Part shown: positions 40,501 to 52,500 of the stretch, in pieces | Layout: each line of letters starts with the position of its first letter | Numbering within the stretch: position 1 is the first letter of the stretch | DNA from: Phoenix dactylifera | Taxonomy: Eukaryota; Streptophyta; Magnoliopsida; Arecales; Arecaceae | Assembly: GCF_009389715.1 (NCBI RefSeq) | Contig: NC_052396.1 | Span: 16,894,631-16,958,630 of the forward strand | DNA: 64,000 bases | Direction of reading: 5' to 3' | Program-made: the position numbers and the translations under genes | The notes under the pieces: generated by a model | The model's database searches: none | What the model saw: the letters and a program-made list of their open reading frames with translations, nothing else | Told to the model about the DNA's origin: nothing

Positions 40501-43500
40501 TTTGCAATGAACATGAGAAGATTTAGGTTTTATGGTCTTAGGGATTATGATAAGTGGAAGTTCATGAAATATTACATAAAAGGGAAAAATAAAGAACAAT
40601 ATTGCAAGAATTGTGCTACTATTAGATATTTATCAATTTCATAAAAATCCAATGATCTGATGGAGACAAAAGAAAGAACAGGAAATATGGAAGGAAGTAA
40701 AGTGGAAAGACTTCAATAGAGACGAGGAAATCAAGTATTATGAGCAAAGTAGATGAAGAATGAAAAGGAGAGAAACTAGAACCACATTTTCTTTTACAGC
40801 ATGAACAAAGAGACAGAAAAGGGGAAAAAAAGGGAAAAGAAAGAGAATTCAAAGTATAATCTTAGACATCAATCTTTTAAATGGGAAAACTCTTGAACAG
40901 CGAAACAACACCTAAATCTCTTAAATGGATCACAGTACACATGAAAGACTTTACCTTCATCTGCAACAACTTCAACATGGTTTTCATTATCTAGCACAGT
41001 AAAGGAGATGTTGCCCAACCACAAAACTGCTGCTAGCATTGCAAATACATTATCCTGATCCTCTTTGCTGATATGAACAATACTCATAGCTTCCTGGAAA
41101 CAGTTGAAGTTTTTGAGCATGATAATGATAATTATGAAGATTAGTGAGAAAGGATCGTTTATTAATAAAGATATTCATGAATTTGAAAGGCCATCAGATG
41201 TACCATCACAGTACGGAACCTTTCAGCATCATCAACCCCCACAATAGAATAGCAATTGCTCTGCTTCAGATATTTGTATTCATCTGCTTTTCTCAGATTC
41301 AGTTTCTCTGTTTTCAAAAAGAATTATAAAAAGAAAAACAGCAGGTTAACAGGTAGGAAGTGGAAAAAGGAATAAACAATAGAGCTCTGCATTATACACA
41401 TATCTATATGAATAAACACAAATAATTTACAAATCACAAAACCCATGAATAATGTATCATTATAATGAGAACATTACTCTTGGGAAGACAAAAGTGTCAA
41501 AAAGCTAATAAAACTTATAATTAGTAAACACAAAAAAATGACTAAATTTAGAGGCTTAACTCACCAATATGGACATAAAGGACTAAAGGAGAATTAAAGA
41601 AATCATGACTGGATACCTCTAACTTTGGAAAAGGAAGCATGCAGTGTTGTATTGATTAAAGGAGCAATAATAGTGATATTCAATTTACTCTCACTAGTTC
41701 AGTAATGATGTCAACACAAACAAACATTGCACGCCATTCGCTGGCGTTTCCCCAGGATTAATTATCTCATAGATCAGGTAAGTATCAAAAGTTTGGAGGG
41801 TTAGATGTATGTTCACCATCTTTGAATCATTGAATAACTGAGAATATATTGTATAAGCTTAACATATTATCTGAGAAGACTTTTTTAATAAAGGTTAGGT
41901 TTGTAGCTGTTCAACTAATAAACAAGTAGATGTGGTGATTTATCTCGATACATGACATAAATGCAGGCAGGAAGCTGCCAATTTATCATTGTCAATAAGT
42001 GAAAAAGATAAGCCAGGGATAGTCTATTACATTTGCCGAACAAATAAAGCATATCTACTGCCTGCATACATAACACCCTAATGAAAGCTGTCCCACGAAA
42101 GAATGAATTGTGGCTGACATCAAGTAGGTTGTCAGTCATACAACATAGTTCAAAACATAGTCTGCTGAACCGGCCCGTACTGTCCGGTTCAGCATGTACT
42201 GTACCAGTATCGGTGCCAACCGATACGGTTCAGCCGTGGAAAATGGTTCCGGCCCCTATGCGGCTGGAACCGACCAGTTTTCATTGCATACGGGTGCGAA
42301 CCGGACCGGTTTGTGCCGGCCCGCGCGTGGGAAAGAGCGTGCACTTAGCTCTATCAGTACTAGTTCATACCGGTCCGAACTGGAACCGTACTGGTCCGGT
42401 AGGTGACCGGTATGCCTACCAATACCGGTGTACCTTGGTTCAAATTATGAAACAGTCAATTGAATATGGATCAAATTTCAAACAAAGATGATGTTATGAT
42501 CATCTTCAGAGAAGGAGGAATGGATTGATCTTCTAGGATTCCCACAAATTCTTTGATTTCTTCCAAAAGCTGATGATTACTTGTCTTCTTCTAATGTTCT
42601 GTGAATAGCTGGTATATTGAGGAAGATCCAAAAAGGCATTTCAGAAATATAAAAGTAAAATGGGTTGGCTTTTGCTCATGTTATGGTAACCCCTCAAGTG
42701 AGATGATGTAATGAAACCCAAATGTAGTATGAAGAAAGCAAGGGCGCAAACAATAAATAGAAAGAGGGAAAGTTGATGCTAGAAGGAGAACGAATTAAAG
42801 GAGAGACATATCAAAAGAACTTTTCAAACATATTTAAGCATAACAGATATCTAACATAAAGTAACCAGCAAAACGAGTAAACTCGATGAGTACTCTGTAG
42901 AAAGAGACCCAAAATCCCCATAAACCCTACTAAAGGGAAACAATGAAGTCGGGTAGAGGAACATCAAAGGGAGCTTGCCTAGGTTGATGGATTAAAGGTG
43001 GTTTTAACCAAAAATTGAATCAGGTTAAATCAAATTGTTTTCTGGAATCTCCCCCAACCACCACCAAACTGAAGTTCGAATTCAAATGGCTTGGAAATGG
43101 TCGGTAGAGGTTACAAGGCCCTTCCACTACCAATCTCAATACATGATAACTAGATGGGATTGAATAATAAAAATTAGAAGATCACCTCTAGTCTCTAATT
43201 CTCAATTCATCAATGGCTTACAGCATGCTTCAGATTCACTTTTTCAGCAATGAACATGAGTAGACTTAAAACAACTTCGACTAGACTGTTTAAGCCTCAC
43301 AGATTGATCAAATTCAAAAAATCATTCTTGTGGTACACCAACAAGCAAGTCAAATGATTAAGATTCATGTTATACTAAAATTAGCAACATCAGCACTGTA
43401 GCATTAGTCACAGTGAGAAGATCCCATCCACTAGTTAAATAAACAGCTGATAGCTCCAAGGATTGCCGAACCGATACTGGGTGTCGTATTGGTCGGGCCC

Positions 43501-46500
43501 GGTCCGGGTTCAAACCCGTACCGAACCGGTTGGCCTGGTTCACGCATCCGTACGTCCTAATTTTTATTTTTTTTGGAAGTTCTCTCTTTTTGAACTTTTT
43601 CTATAAATTTAAGTCTAATTTGATTTTTTTTATGTTTTCTGATGTTTCTATGATTCTGGTTTAAGCTAGATGATGCATCTTAATACTTTAAAATGATACT
43701 AATTATAAAATGAACAACATAAAATATCTTCAAATCAAGATACAATCAATTACACACTTTTAAAGCCAACAAACATACATAATGATATCTAAAATCGGGT
43801 TGAGTGGCGATGCCTCTCGTAGATATCCGGATCATCAGTATAATTAGAAGGCATATCAACCCACTTCTCTATCCAAGCGGCGTTGTAGTCTTGCATGTTC
43901 ATCCCATAACACACGCACCAGGTTAAAAGCACTCTCGGATCTCTCGTTGAAGCTCTGGCTCTGAGAGGTGTCCTCTGGCTGATAATACAGCTATAGAGAG
44001 GCCCATCCTTTTATGCCGGCAGTCAAATCCGACCCATGAGATGCTCCAGGCTGCGTAGGATAGTAGCTATCGAAAGATGTCTTAGATGTACTATATCCAT
44101 ATGGGTCATAGGCTGCCTGTGGCTACGGATAATAGTATCCAGTATAAGACTCGGAATCTGATACGTCTATGGATCCTACTCCATGTGGGAGGTCATCTGC
44201 AGCTGCATCGTGTCCTCTTGAATGACCTCGAGGAGCCCATCTCCTATATGCAATCGGATCCTAGTGGGCTCCATCAGCTCGTGCACCGTGTTCCCGATCC
44301 TGTATAGCATGCGTAAACTGGGACTCGCCAGACCATCCTGCGACTGTCTCATGAACAGTAGTCTTCTGTCCTCCACTTTCTCCATGGCCAGCAGATTCTT
44401 AACCACCAGAACTGTCATTCGTGCAAATCCATGACTACCAAAACTGTCATTACTGCTGCTCTAGGACTCCTCCTTGACACTCTAAATTGGGGCCTTTTAT
44501 TTTTCTTGTTTGGTCTGCTAGGCAACTGTCTTCTTATCCTTCGTGCCCCTCTACCTAACTATGTCGCCCTCCTGACATAGTTGACCGAATAGTGTAGTGG
44601 TCTCGTCCGAGCATCTTTCGATCATGTATTTGAGAGAATATCTTATTTGAGCAATAATGCCACAGCACCGAGTCCTGATCGAACCGGATGGAACCGCCTA
44701 GTTCCATCCGTTTCTGTCTAGTACCGATCGGTTCCGGCCGATGTTACTGTGGTTCCGGCCCCTACTCCGTAAGCAAACCGATCTGGTCAGAAGTCTTCAC
44801 ATAATGTCTATGAATCTGGGTTCTGATACATGAATTGAATAGCATGTGCTAGAATGAATAGGATCCCATTTGGACTTCTAGTGACAACCATTAGAAAGCA
44901 ACCACAAGGGGTGCAACATGTACATAATCCATGGTATGCTGAACCGAACGGAACCGGTCAGTTCTATCACGTCCCGGACCCAGATCCGTGACACGGCCGT
45001 ACTATTGCTGACTACCGCCCACCATGGAATGCCGTACCGGTCCGTACCGGCCGGTACGGGCCGGTACGTACCGGTCCGGCCGTGGACTCGTACCGGTCCG
45101 GCCGTGGACTGGTACCGGAACGGATAAAAAACCGGTATTTTCGGTTTTTTATCCAAACCGGCCGGTACGGGTGCGTACCGGCCGGTTCGGGCCCGTACCG
45201 GCCGGTTCGGAGCCCGTACCGGCCGGTACGCACCTCGTACCGGTGCGAACCGGCCGGTTCGCACCGGTACGATTTTTTTTTTTTTTTTAGAACCACAGCG
45301 CCGCGCGCTGTGGTTTTTGAAACCACCGCGTACCGGCCGGTACGGGACCGGTACCAGCCGGTACGTACCGGACCGGACCGGTACCGTACCGGTCCGGCCG
45401 GCCACCGGTACGCCGACCGGTACCGGTACGGCGGACCTTGCCGCCCACAATAGCACGAAGCCTCATACATAGGTAACAGGTAGCCAAAAGCAGTCAAACT
45501 TTTACATATTAAAATATGTGCATTACAACCTGCTGCTTGATACAAAATACAGAGCCTCTACACTGTTTATGTACACAAAAGTATATATGTTTCACTCAAA
45601 AATAAAGAAGCCCTGTTGCAAAAGAAAAATGCCTCTGACGGCGATCACTGGTGAGGATCTGAAAGAAAATATAAATAAACGGATATGAGCTACACGGCTC
45701 AGTAAGTAATCCTGCATAATCTTATCGGATCAACTATAATTCTAAATACGTTTAAACCGGGTTTGAGAAGCTGATATGTATACTATCTAATGATTCATCA
45801 TGATAAAATATTTATACTAAGTAAACAAATCAGTGTTTTATGTCAACAAAAATTTTCATAAAAATATATACACATATAATGTAAAAACTATACCCCCGGC
45901 TTGCCGTGGTTCATGCTCTCGGATGCTACTGCGAAATCGTTATCGGCCACTGGCGGGGCCAGCTCAATTTTTTATCAGCCACTGGCGGGGCTGGCTCAGT
46001 CATTCTCGGCCACTAGCAAGGCTGGCTCAGTTGCATTCGATCAGTAGCATCTAAGAGCCCATTAATAGTACCTCTTGCAAGTAATACCTCTTGGATGCTA
46101 GGGCGAATTCATTAACGGTCATTGGCGGAGCCAGCTCAGTTTTTTATCAGCCACTGGCGGGGCTAGCTTAGTCATTCTCGGCCACTGGCAAGGCCGGCTC
46201 AGTTGCATTCAGCCCGTAGCATCAAGAGCCCATAATACCTCTTGCAAGCGGTACACTTAGCTAGATGCAATTGCTATATCAACTTGCATGCATGATACTT
46301 TAAAAATCAGCATAAACATGATGCATGCATAGCCATAATTTATGAGATCAAGCATATTACTTACTTTTCATAGTATGCTATACATGAAATATGTATATGA
46401 ACAATACTTAAATTTTTTTAATAAATATGATGCTCACATGATCCATATTAAGATTAAAGAGCAGGCTATTTGCATATAAATAACTTATACATTGATAATT

Positions 46501-49500
46501 CATGTAACATAACATGATCCATAAAAGATTAGGGCAAGTTACTTACAGTAGTTCGTTATCCGAATTTCTCAAATCCAAATGATAGATCTTTAATCCCTAA
46601 AACCACATCATAAGAATCACATTATTCTCTATTTATTTATTATAGAATTTAGTTCATCTTACTATGGACTTGCTTGGATCCCATCCAAGGATCTTAGCCC
46701 AATTCAATTTACCCAATTTGAAGCCTTTGAGATTCAATTAAAGCCAATTTGGGTCCACATGGGTTAATTGGGCTTTTAATAAAATGGTTGGGCCTGATTT
46801 ATAATTAAGTCTAGCCTTTTCTAGCCAATTTGGCCTTCTGTCAATTTAATTGGACTTGAACTGGGTCTAATTTACAATTAATTGGGCCTGCTGAGATTAA
46901 CATAACATGAATGGGGTTCGGACCCAGCCCAATTGGGCTTAATTAGGTTCGGATTTAACCTAATTTGCTTAATTGGGTTCATCCAGGCTCATTTAGGTTC
47001 AGACCCGACGCTATTTGGGCTTGAATTTAACCTATTTTATTCAATTGGGTTCGGTTCAATTTTTATTGGGTTTACCAAACCCATTTTCTTAATTTGGGCC
47101 TAACGAGTTTCGGACCCGAATTCGGATCCGACCCGTTAGGCAGACCTATTTTAGGGTCTTTCTCGGTTCTTCCTGAGGCTTCGCCTCTTCGTCTCCCGCT
47201 CCCCTCTCTCTCTTCCAGTCTCTTCCTCTCTCTCTCTCTCCGGAACCCTAGCCGCTCTGGCCAAAACCCCTGGCCTCTTCCTCTTCCCTCGCAGCCCTCC
47301 GGCTCCTCTCCTTCCTCTCGCTGGCAACCGGGGGAGGGGTGAGACTCCCTTGATCCACTGGCCGAGGCGGTGCTTCCATCTTGGAGCAGCAGCGGACGGG
47401 AGGCCGGCCCTTCCTCTTCTCCGAAGTGATGCCGGAGAAGAGAAGAAGGGCTGGAAGGTGGGGCCGAGGCCCGATCTCCTCCGGAAGGTCCTCACCTGCT
47501 CCGACCACGGCGAGGTAAAGCCGCCGTCCGAGGATGAAGCCTCAAGGGTTCAGTAAGCCCTTCTTTTTTTTTTTATTTACCTTCTTCTGCTTCTGTTTCC
47601 CCTCTTCTCTTTTCTTTTTTATAACGATGCACCACCTCAAAGAGGTGGGGGCTCGACTGGGGCTAGCGGCCCTGTGGCCGCATCTGTTGCCGGCTCGGCC
47701 AGACCCGGCGGCCTATGGCAGCCTCTGTGCCCTGTTCACCTGCAGGGCCGAGTCCAGTAGGGCTCGGCTCGGATGAACATCGGGCCTGGGCCTGGGCCGT
47801 TCTCAGGCCGGCCCGTGGCCTGTAAGTCTGACCCGTAGTGAAGTCCAGTGGCCCTTCTCCCGTCTCCTCCATGCCAGTCTTCTCCCCTCTGTTTCACTGT
47901 TGAAACAGAGAAGAGAACAGAGGAGAACACTCCACAGAGTAGTTTTCCACCCCTTTTTACTTAGTTTAAACCCTATTTACTTAAGTACAGTAGCTCTTAC
48001 CTTGCTTTGGCCGGTTGTAGCCGAGCAATACCACCTCCACAAAATCCCTCCTTCCTCTCCTAGGGCTGTAGAGCTCCTTTAGCCTCCAGCTCCAAAGGTC
48101 CGGCTTCTCTGGTGCAGTATTCTGGAGAGCTAGAGGTCAAGAGGGTATAGTAAACCGTGGGTTAGCAAGCTAAGGGTTTATATAGTGTAGCTTAAGATTT
48201 GACCCCTTGGAGAGGTGGCATCCTCTCCTTCCCCCTTGCTCCGGGAGCCACCAGCTGCCCCCCTTCCTCAGGCCAGCTAAGTCCTCCATTAACCGAGGCT
48301 GAGAGGTGGCGGGCTCCTAATTTGCATGGTTAAGGGCCAACAGCTGGCCTTCTCTCTACTAGCCAGCTGGGGCCCTGTCATATCTACCCTCAGGCGTGAG
48401 GTGGCAGCCCTCCATGGGCTGCCATCCATGGGTCCAATACAACCCACAATACCTGGCCCAAATACCCTCAAACTAGGCCTCAAAAGTATTGGGCCTAGTT
48501 AGTATTGGGCCCGGACATTACAGATTCAGACCGTACCGGACCGGTACCGACAGGCACCGGTCCGATACAACCTTTGAAATTGGTTCCAACCCTATCTGAG
48601 TCCGAACCGATCGGTTCCGACTCCGTACCGATGCGAACCGGTCCCTCTACAGCGATATTATCAACAACATGACACCTCTTAGAGCTAGAGCTTCGGCGAG
48701 AGATCTGAGAGTTCTTATGACCCGATGCGCATTCCTCAGGGATTGAGTATACAAGACTACAATGCTGCTTGATTAGAGGGATGGATTGATCTGCCTCCTT
48801 ATTATGCTGATGATCAGGATATCGACGAGAAGCATCGCCACTCGATATGATTTTAGATATTCGAGAGTTTTAAATATATATAATTGATTGTATCTTAATT
48901 TGAAAATATTTTATTTTCATCTCATGATTTGAATCATTTGGAAGTAATAAGATGCATCATCTAGTTTAAACCTTAAAGCTAAACATAGAAACATCAAAAA
49001 AAGGTCCAAAAGAGAGAACTCTCCAAAAAAAAATGACGCCGAGGCCGAAACCCGATCGAACCAGCCGTACCGGTACGGTACCGGTTCGGTTCGGTACGTA
49101 CCGATACGGTACCGATGCCCACTGGTACATCGGTACGGCGGACCTTAATAGAATCCATATACAAATACATGTATATGCTCGTACATTGGAAAAAAAAAAC
49201 ACTTCATCTACCACAAACCTTGAGAACAACAAGGTGGTCTCGAGCTTCCATAACTCATAATGTATTTGATAGACAAGCATAGTCAATTTTTGAGGACTCC
49301 TAAACAAGGGAAGTCCATGCCCTATATCTGCAACATTCCAATATAGCCAGTTTCATAATCAGTGTCCTGGCTCTTTTTCTTTCATTAAATTTATGAGAAT
49401 GCAAATAAAATCTTAAGGATGAGTCTCTCTTCTAGATGCCTAGCAATAGCTCCTAAAAAAAGACAAAGTAAAAATACTGCAGGGAAGCCACCTCTAGATC

Positions 49501-52500
49501 CTAAAGAAAGAAAGAGAAACTGTTTTACATTTTCACCAACTTTAAGTTTTATAGATAAAAATATAATAGCAGAAGGTTCTCTTAATACGACTAACCATAA
49601 GAATGACCGAAAGAAGTTATAAGACCGAGGTTTTCACTTCTCCACCATTAGTAGTAACATAATAAAAGTGTCGAAGCTTTCTATGCAATAGCAAGTCACA
49701 TTATTGTCCTTGTCGATGGGGAGTTACCAGGCAAAGTACTGCGATTGTGAATGACTCTATACCTAATTTACTAATGTGTTAACTAAATACCAATGCAAAT
49801 ATACGATTTTAAGAACTACATAACAAGTGTGCAGGAAAATATGATAGATCATGTGCATGTTACAAAATGCAAAGCCCACAAAATTAAGAGTTATACAGCT
49901 CACCAATGACTAAAATGCCTCAAAGATATGATCACATGCATCTAACAGAGGCAGGGGCAGATATGTTGGACAATTAATGCACAGTGTTGCATATTTATAT
50001 ATTACTAGCAAAAGACTCTCTCCTTAGTTATATATTTATTTACATATTACCAAGCCAAAAACTTCCTCCTTTTCCTTTCATGAAGAAGAAAAATGGAGAA
50101 AAATTTCATACATTATGATCCAAGAGATCTTAATTCTCCATAGCACTTTCTAGGTTAGCCTGAGACAGTACTTTCAGATTCAGTGTTTAAAATTTTGTTT
50201 GCTCCTGCATTTGCTATACCTGTCTGATCTCATCTTGAAATCTCTCTCCTACCCTCCCCACCCACTCCACCCCCCAACCCCCTCTCTCACTCACATTGCT
50301 TAACTGCTGATAGCGAGGTTTTAAATACAATGTACCTCTTTTTAGTCTTCCACATGTAGATGGAGGGATTCTGGGTACAACAAGATTACCCATGTGCTAT
50401 CTCTTTCCAATTTGATAATTGCATGTGATCCCATGCATTATTACAGAGGTCTTGTAATACTAACTAAGCAGGAGACACATGGGGGTCATCATCATCACTA
50501 TCCATGCCCTTCATGATGATTGTATGCAAGCAAAAGTCAAGAAAAGGCTATGCTGCATATGTAAATCAAGGTCATCTTACTAAGTATACCGAGCTTAACC
50601 ACATTTGCGGTAGGGTCATTATAAAAGATAACTTTTCCCATTAAAAGATATTTAATCACATTTTAGTGATATTCCACATTCTTTATGGGTGAAAATTTTC
50701 AAGTGTCATGACTATAAAATTCCAACTCGAAATAGCCAGCAACAACTATAGAGACAGAGTCCAATGGAAGTCAAGAAAACTAGCCCAAGACATAGATATG
50801 AAGGGAAAAAAAAAAGAACGGAGATAACATACCTCTAAGAGATAATGAAGCACCAGCACAGAGTTGATAAAAGATATGATACGACCGTTCACCAATGGCA
50901 CATTGAACTACTCTTGACTGCATATAGCATATAAAAATTAAAATACATCATGGGACAGAAAGCACAAAACTAGTAAGAATCATCTCACCAGACAGATAAA
51001 AGTACCTTCTCAAGTAAAACTGTCCACACATAGAAGTTGAGCAGGCAGAAACAATAGAAGGGTAAAGCAATCAATGTCGGATTGGAAAAAATGGAAGAAA
51101 ATATATTCTGCAAGGAAAACAAAGTGATTCAAAGTACATTCCTCTTACATGTTTGAATCTTGGCACCAGAAATTTTCCCAGTCATGCTGAAATGAATTTC
51201 AATCAGCTTGCCCTGAAGTCAGACACCAGGATTTAATGAAAAAATATAAAATGGTTTCAAATTTTAACATGAATGTTCTGCACACAGAAACTAATTACTT
51301 CACAAGTCTATGAAGTGGCAGATTTCAAAAGCCATCTACCTTATTCAACATTTCAACTCCCAATATTTAAGAGAAATTGAAGGCTTGGAATAGACTGTTA
51401 CAAGTATACGGTGACTAACAAGAGTAAAAATCATTGAAGCTAAATAACTCACAAAGCGACTGGAATTGTCATTTCTTGATGTTTTCGCATTGCCAAATGC
51501 TTCTAGTATAGGATTTGTCTGCAAGATTTCATATTCTATGCCACTACCCCCTCCGAGAGCAGCCAAATATTGCATTGCGATTTTTGCTGTTTCAGTTTTT
51601 CCTGCTCCACTCTCACCACTAGAAAGAAGACCACAGTTAGTGATTTAAGAGTACAAGAATTTGCTTCATTAAATTCACTTCTGAACTTGAAACATTAAAC
51701 AAATACCAGACAAAGAACAGAAAGAAGATAACAGATTCTCAGAATATAATATAAATTTTTTTAGTCAGAATAAATCAATCATGGTAATACTTTTAACCAG
51801 TATGCTTGTTCTTTCATATATTTTTCTTCCCTACTTTAGAAACTAGAAAGAAGTCCTTACAGTAAAAGAAGAAAAAAAAGATCTTTGATAACCTTTTATA
51901 AATTTTATTCAACTCCAAAAGCAATTTTGATTCCACAAGGATCTCATGGCTCGATTACTGCTCAATCTCAAAGAGTGAAAAATAAAGTAACCAGGAGGTC
52001 CATTAAGTCATGATGCTGACTTTCTAGTTGTAATATTAAGCAAGCATATTTATGACGCAGGCATTACATGTGTAACATCTGCAAGTCACCTATATATTTT
52101 GAGCAACTTATATAATCACAAAATATCTAATATTTTCATCTAGGATGCATCGCACTACAATCAGTGATAGGCCATAATCTCCTCCTAGAGATGTAAGACA
52201 GAAACTGATACAGAATCTGAAATAAGGTTTAAGTTGTTATTATTTCAAGAATTGAACGAGAAATACAAATTCTGAAATGACAAATGAATCAGATGTATAA
52301 ACCACCACTAAATAAATGGCTGACAGAAAAATGACAAGGACGTGATTTATAATTTGTATTAGCCTGCTGATTTTTGATCAAAGATGCTGCAGTCATGCAA
52401 TATTTATCATTTTATTTGTATATTATCCAACTCTATAACCTATGTATGAAAAAAAAGTGTTGGGAAAGAACAACCATAAGGCACATAAACAAGGAAAAGA

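Larger units (their letters stand above)
44965..48524. mobile_element. Unclassified element nested in the outer hAT-like copy
   Basis: The outer boundaries read TATCACGTCCCGG (44965) and, in reverse complement from 48524, TGTAATGTCCGGG, a short imperfect inverted end. The interior has a GC-rich tandem repeat (45921-46264), a stretch of TTGGGCTT/GGTTCGGA-type words (46730-47110), and a GC-rich promoter-like or leader-like segment (47150-47530). No reverse transcriptase, integrase or transposase is visible. The second end could instead be an LTR start, so the class is open. Confidence 0.4.
44930..49147 (+). mobile_element. Outer hAT-like element split by a nested insertion
   Basis: Left end CATGGTATGCTGAACCG (44930); right end (reverse complement) TAAGGTCCGCCGTACCG (49147). 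The flanks ACATAATC (44922-44929) and ATAGAATC (49148-49155) agree at 6 of 8, so the pairing is weaker than for the short copies. The right part (48527-49147) holds a decayed plus-strand frame (about 48660-48850, with [17 protein letters not shown]) homologous to the remnant in the element at 43457. About 3.5 kb of foreign DNA separates left and right parts. Confidence 0.5.

Noticed and set aside
44878..45545. 192- and 177-codon minus-strand frames
   Set aside because: They cross the hairpin-rich element and its target duplications, and are artefacts of GTACCGG words lacking stop codons.
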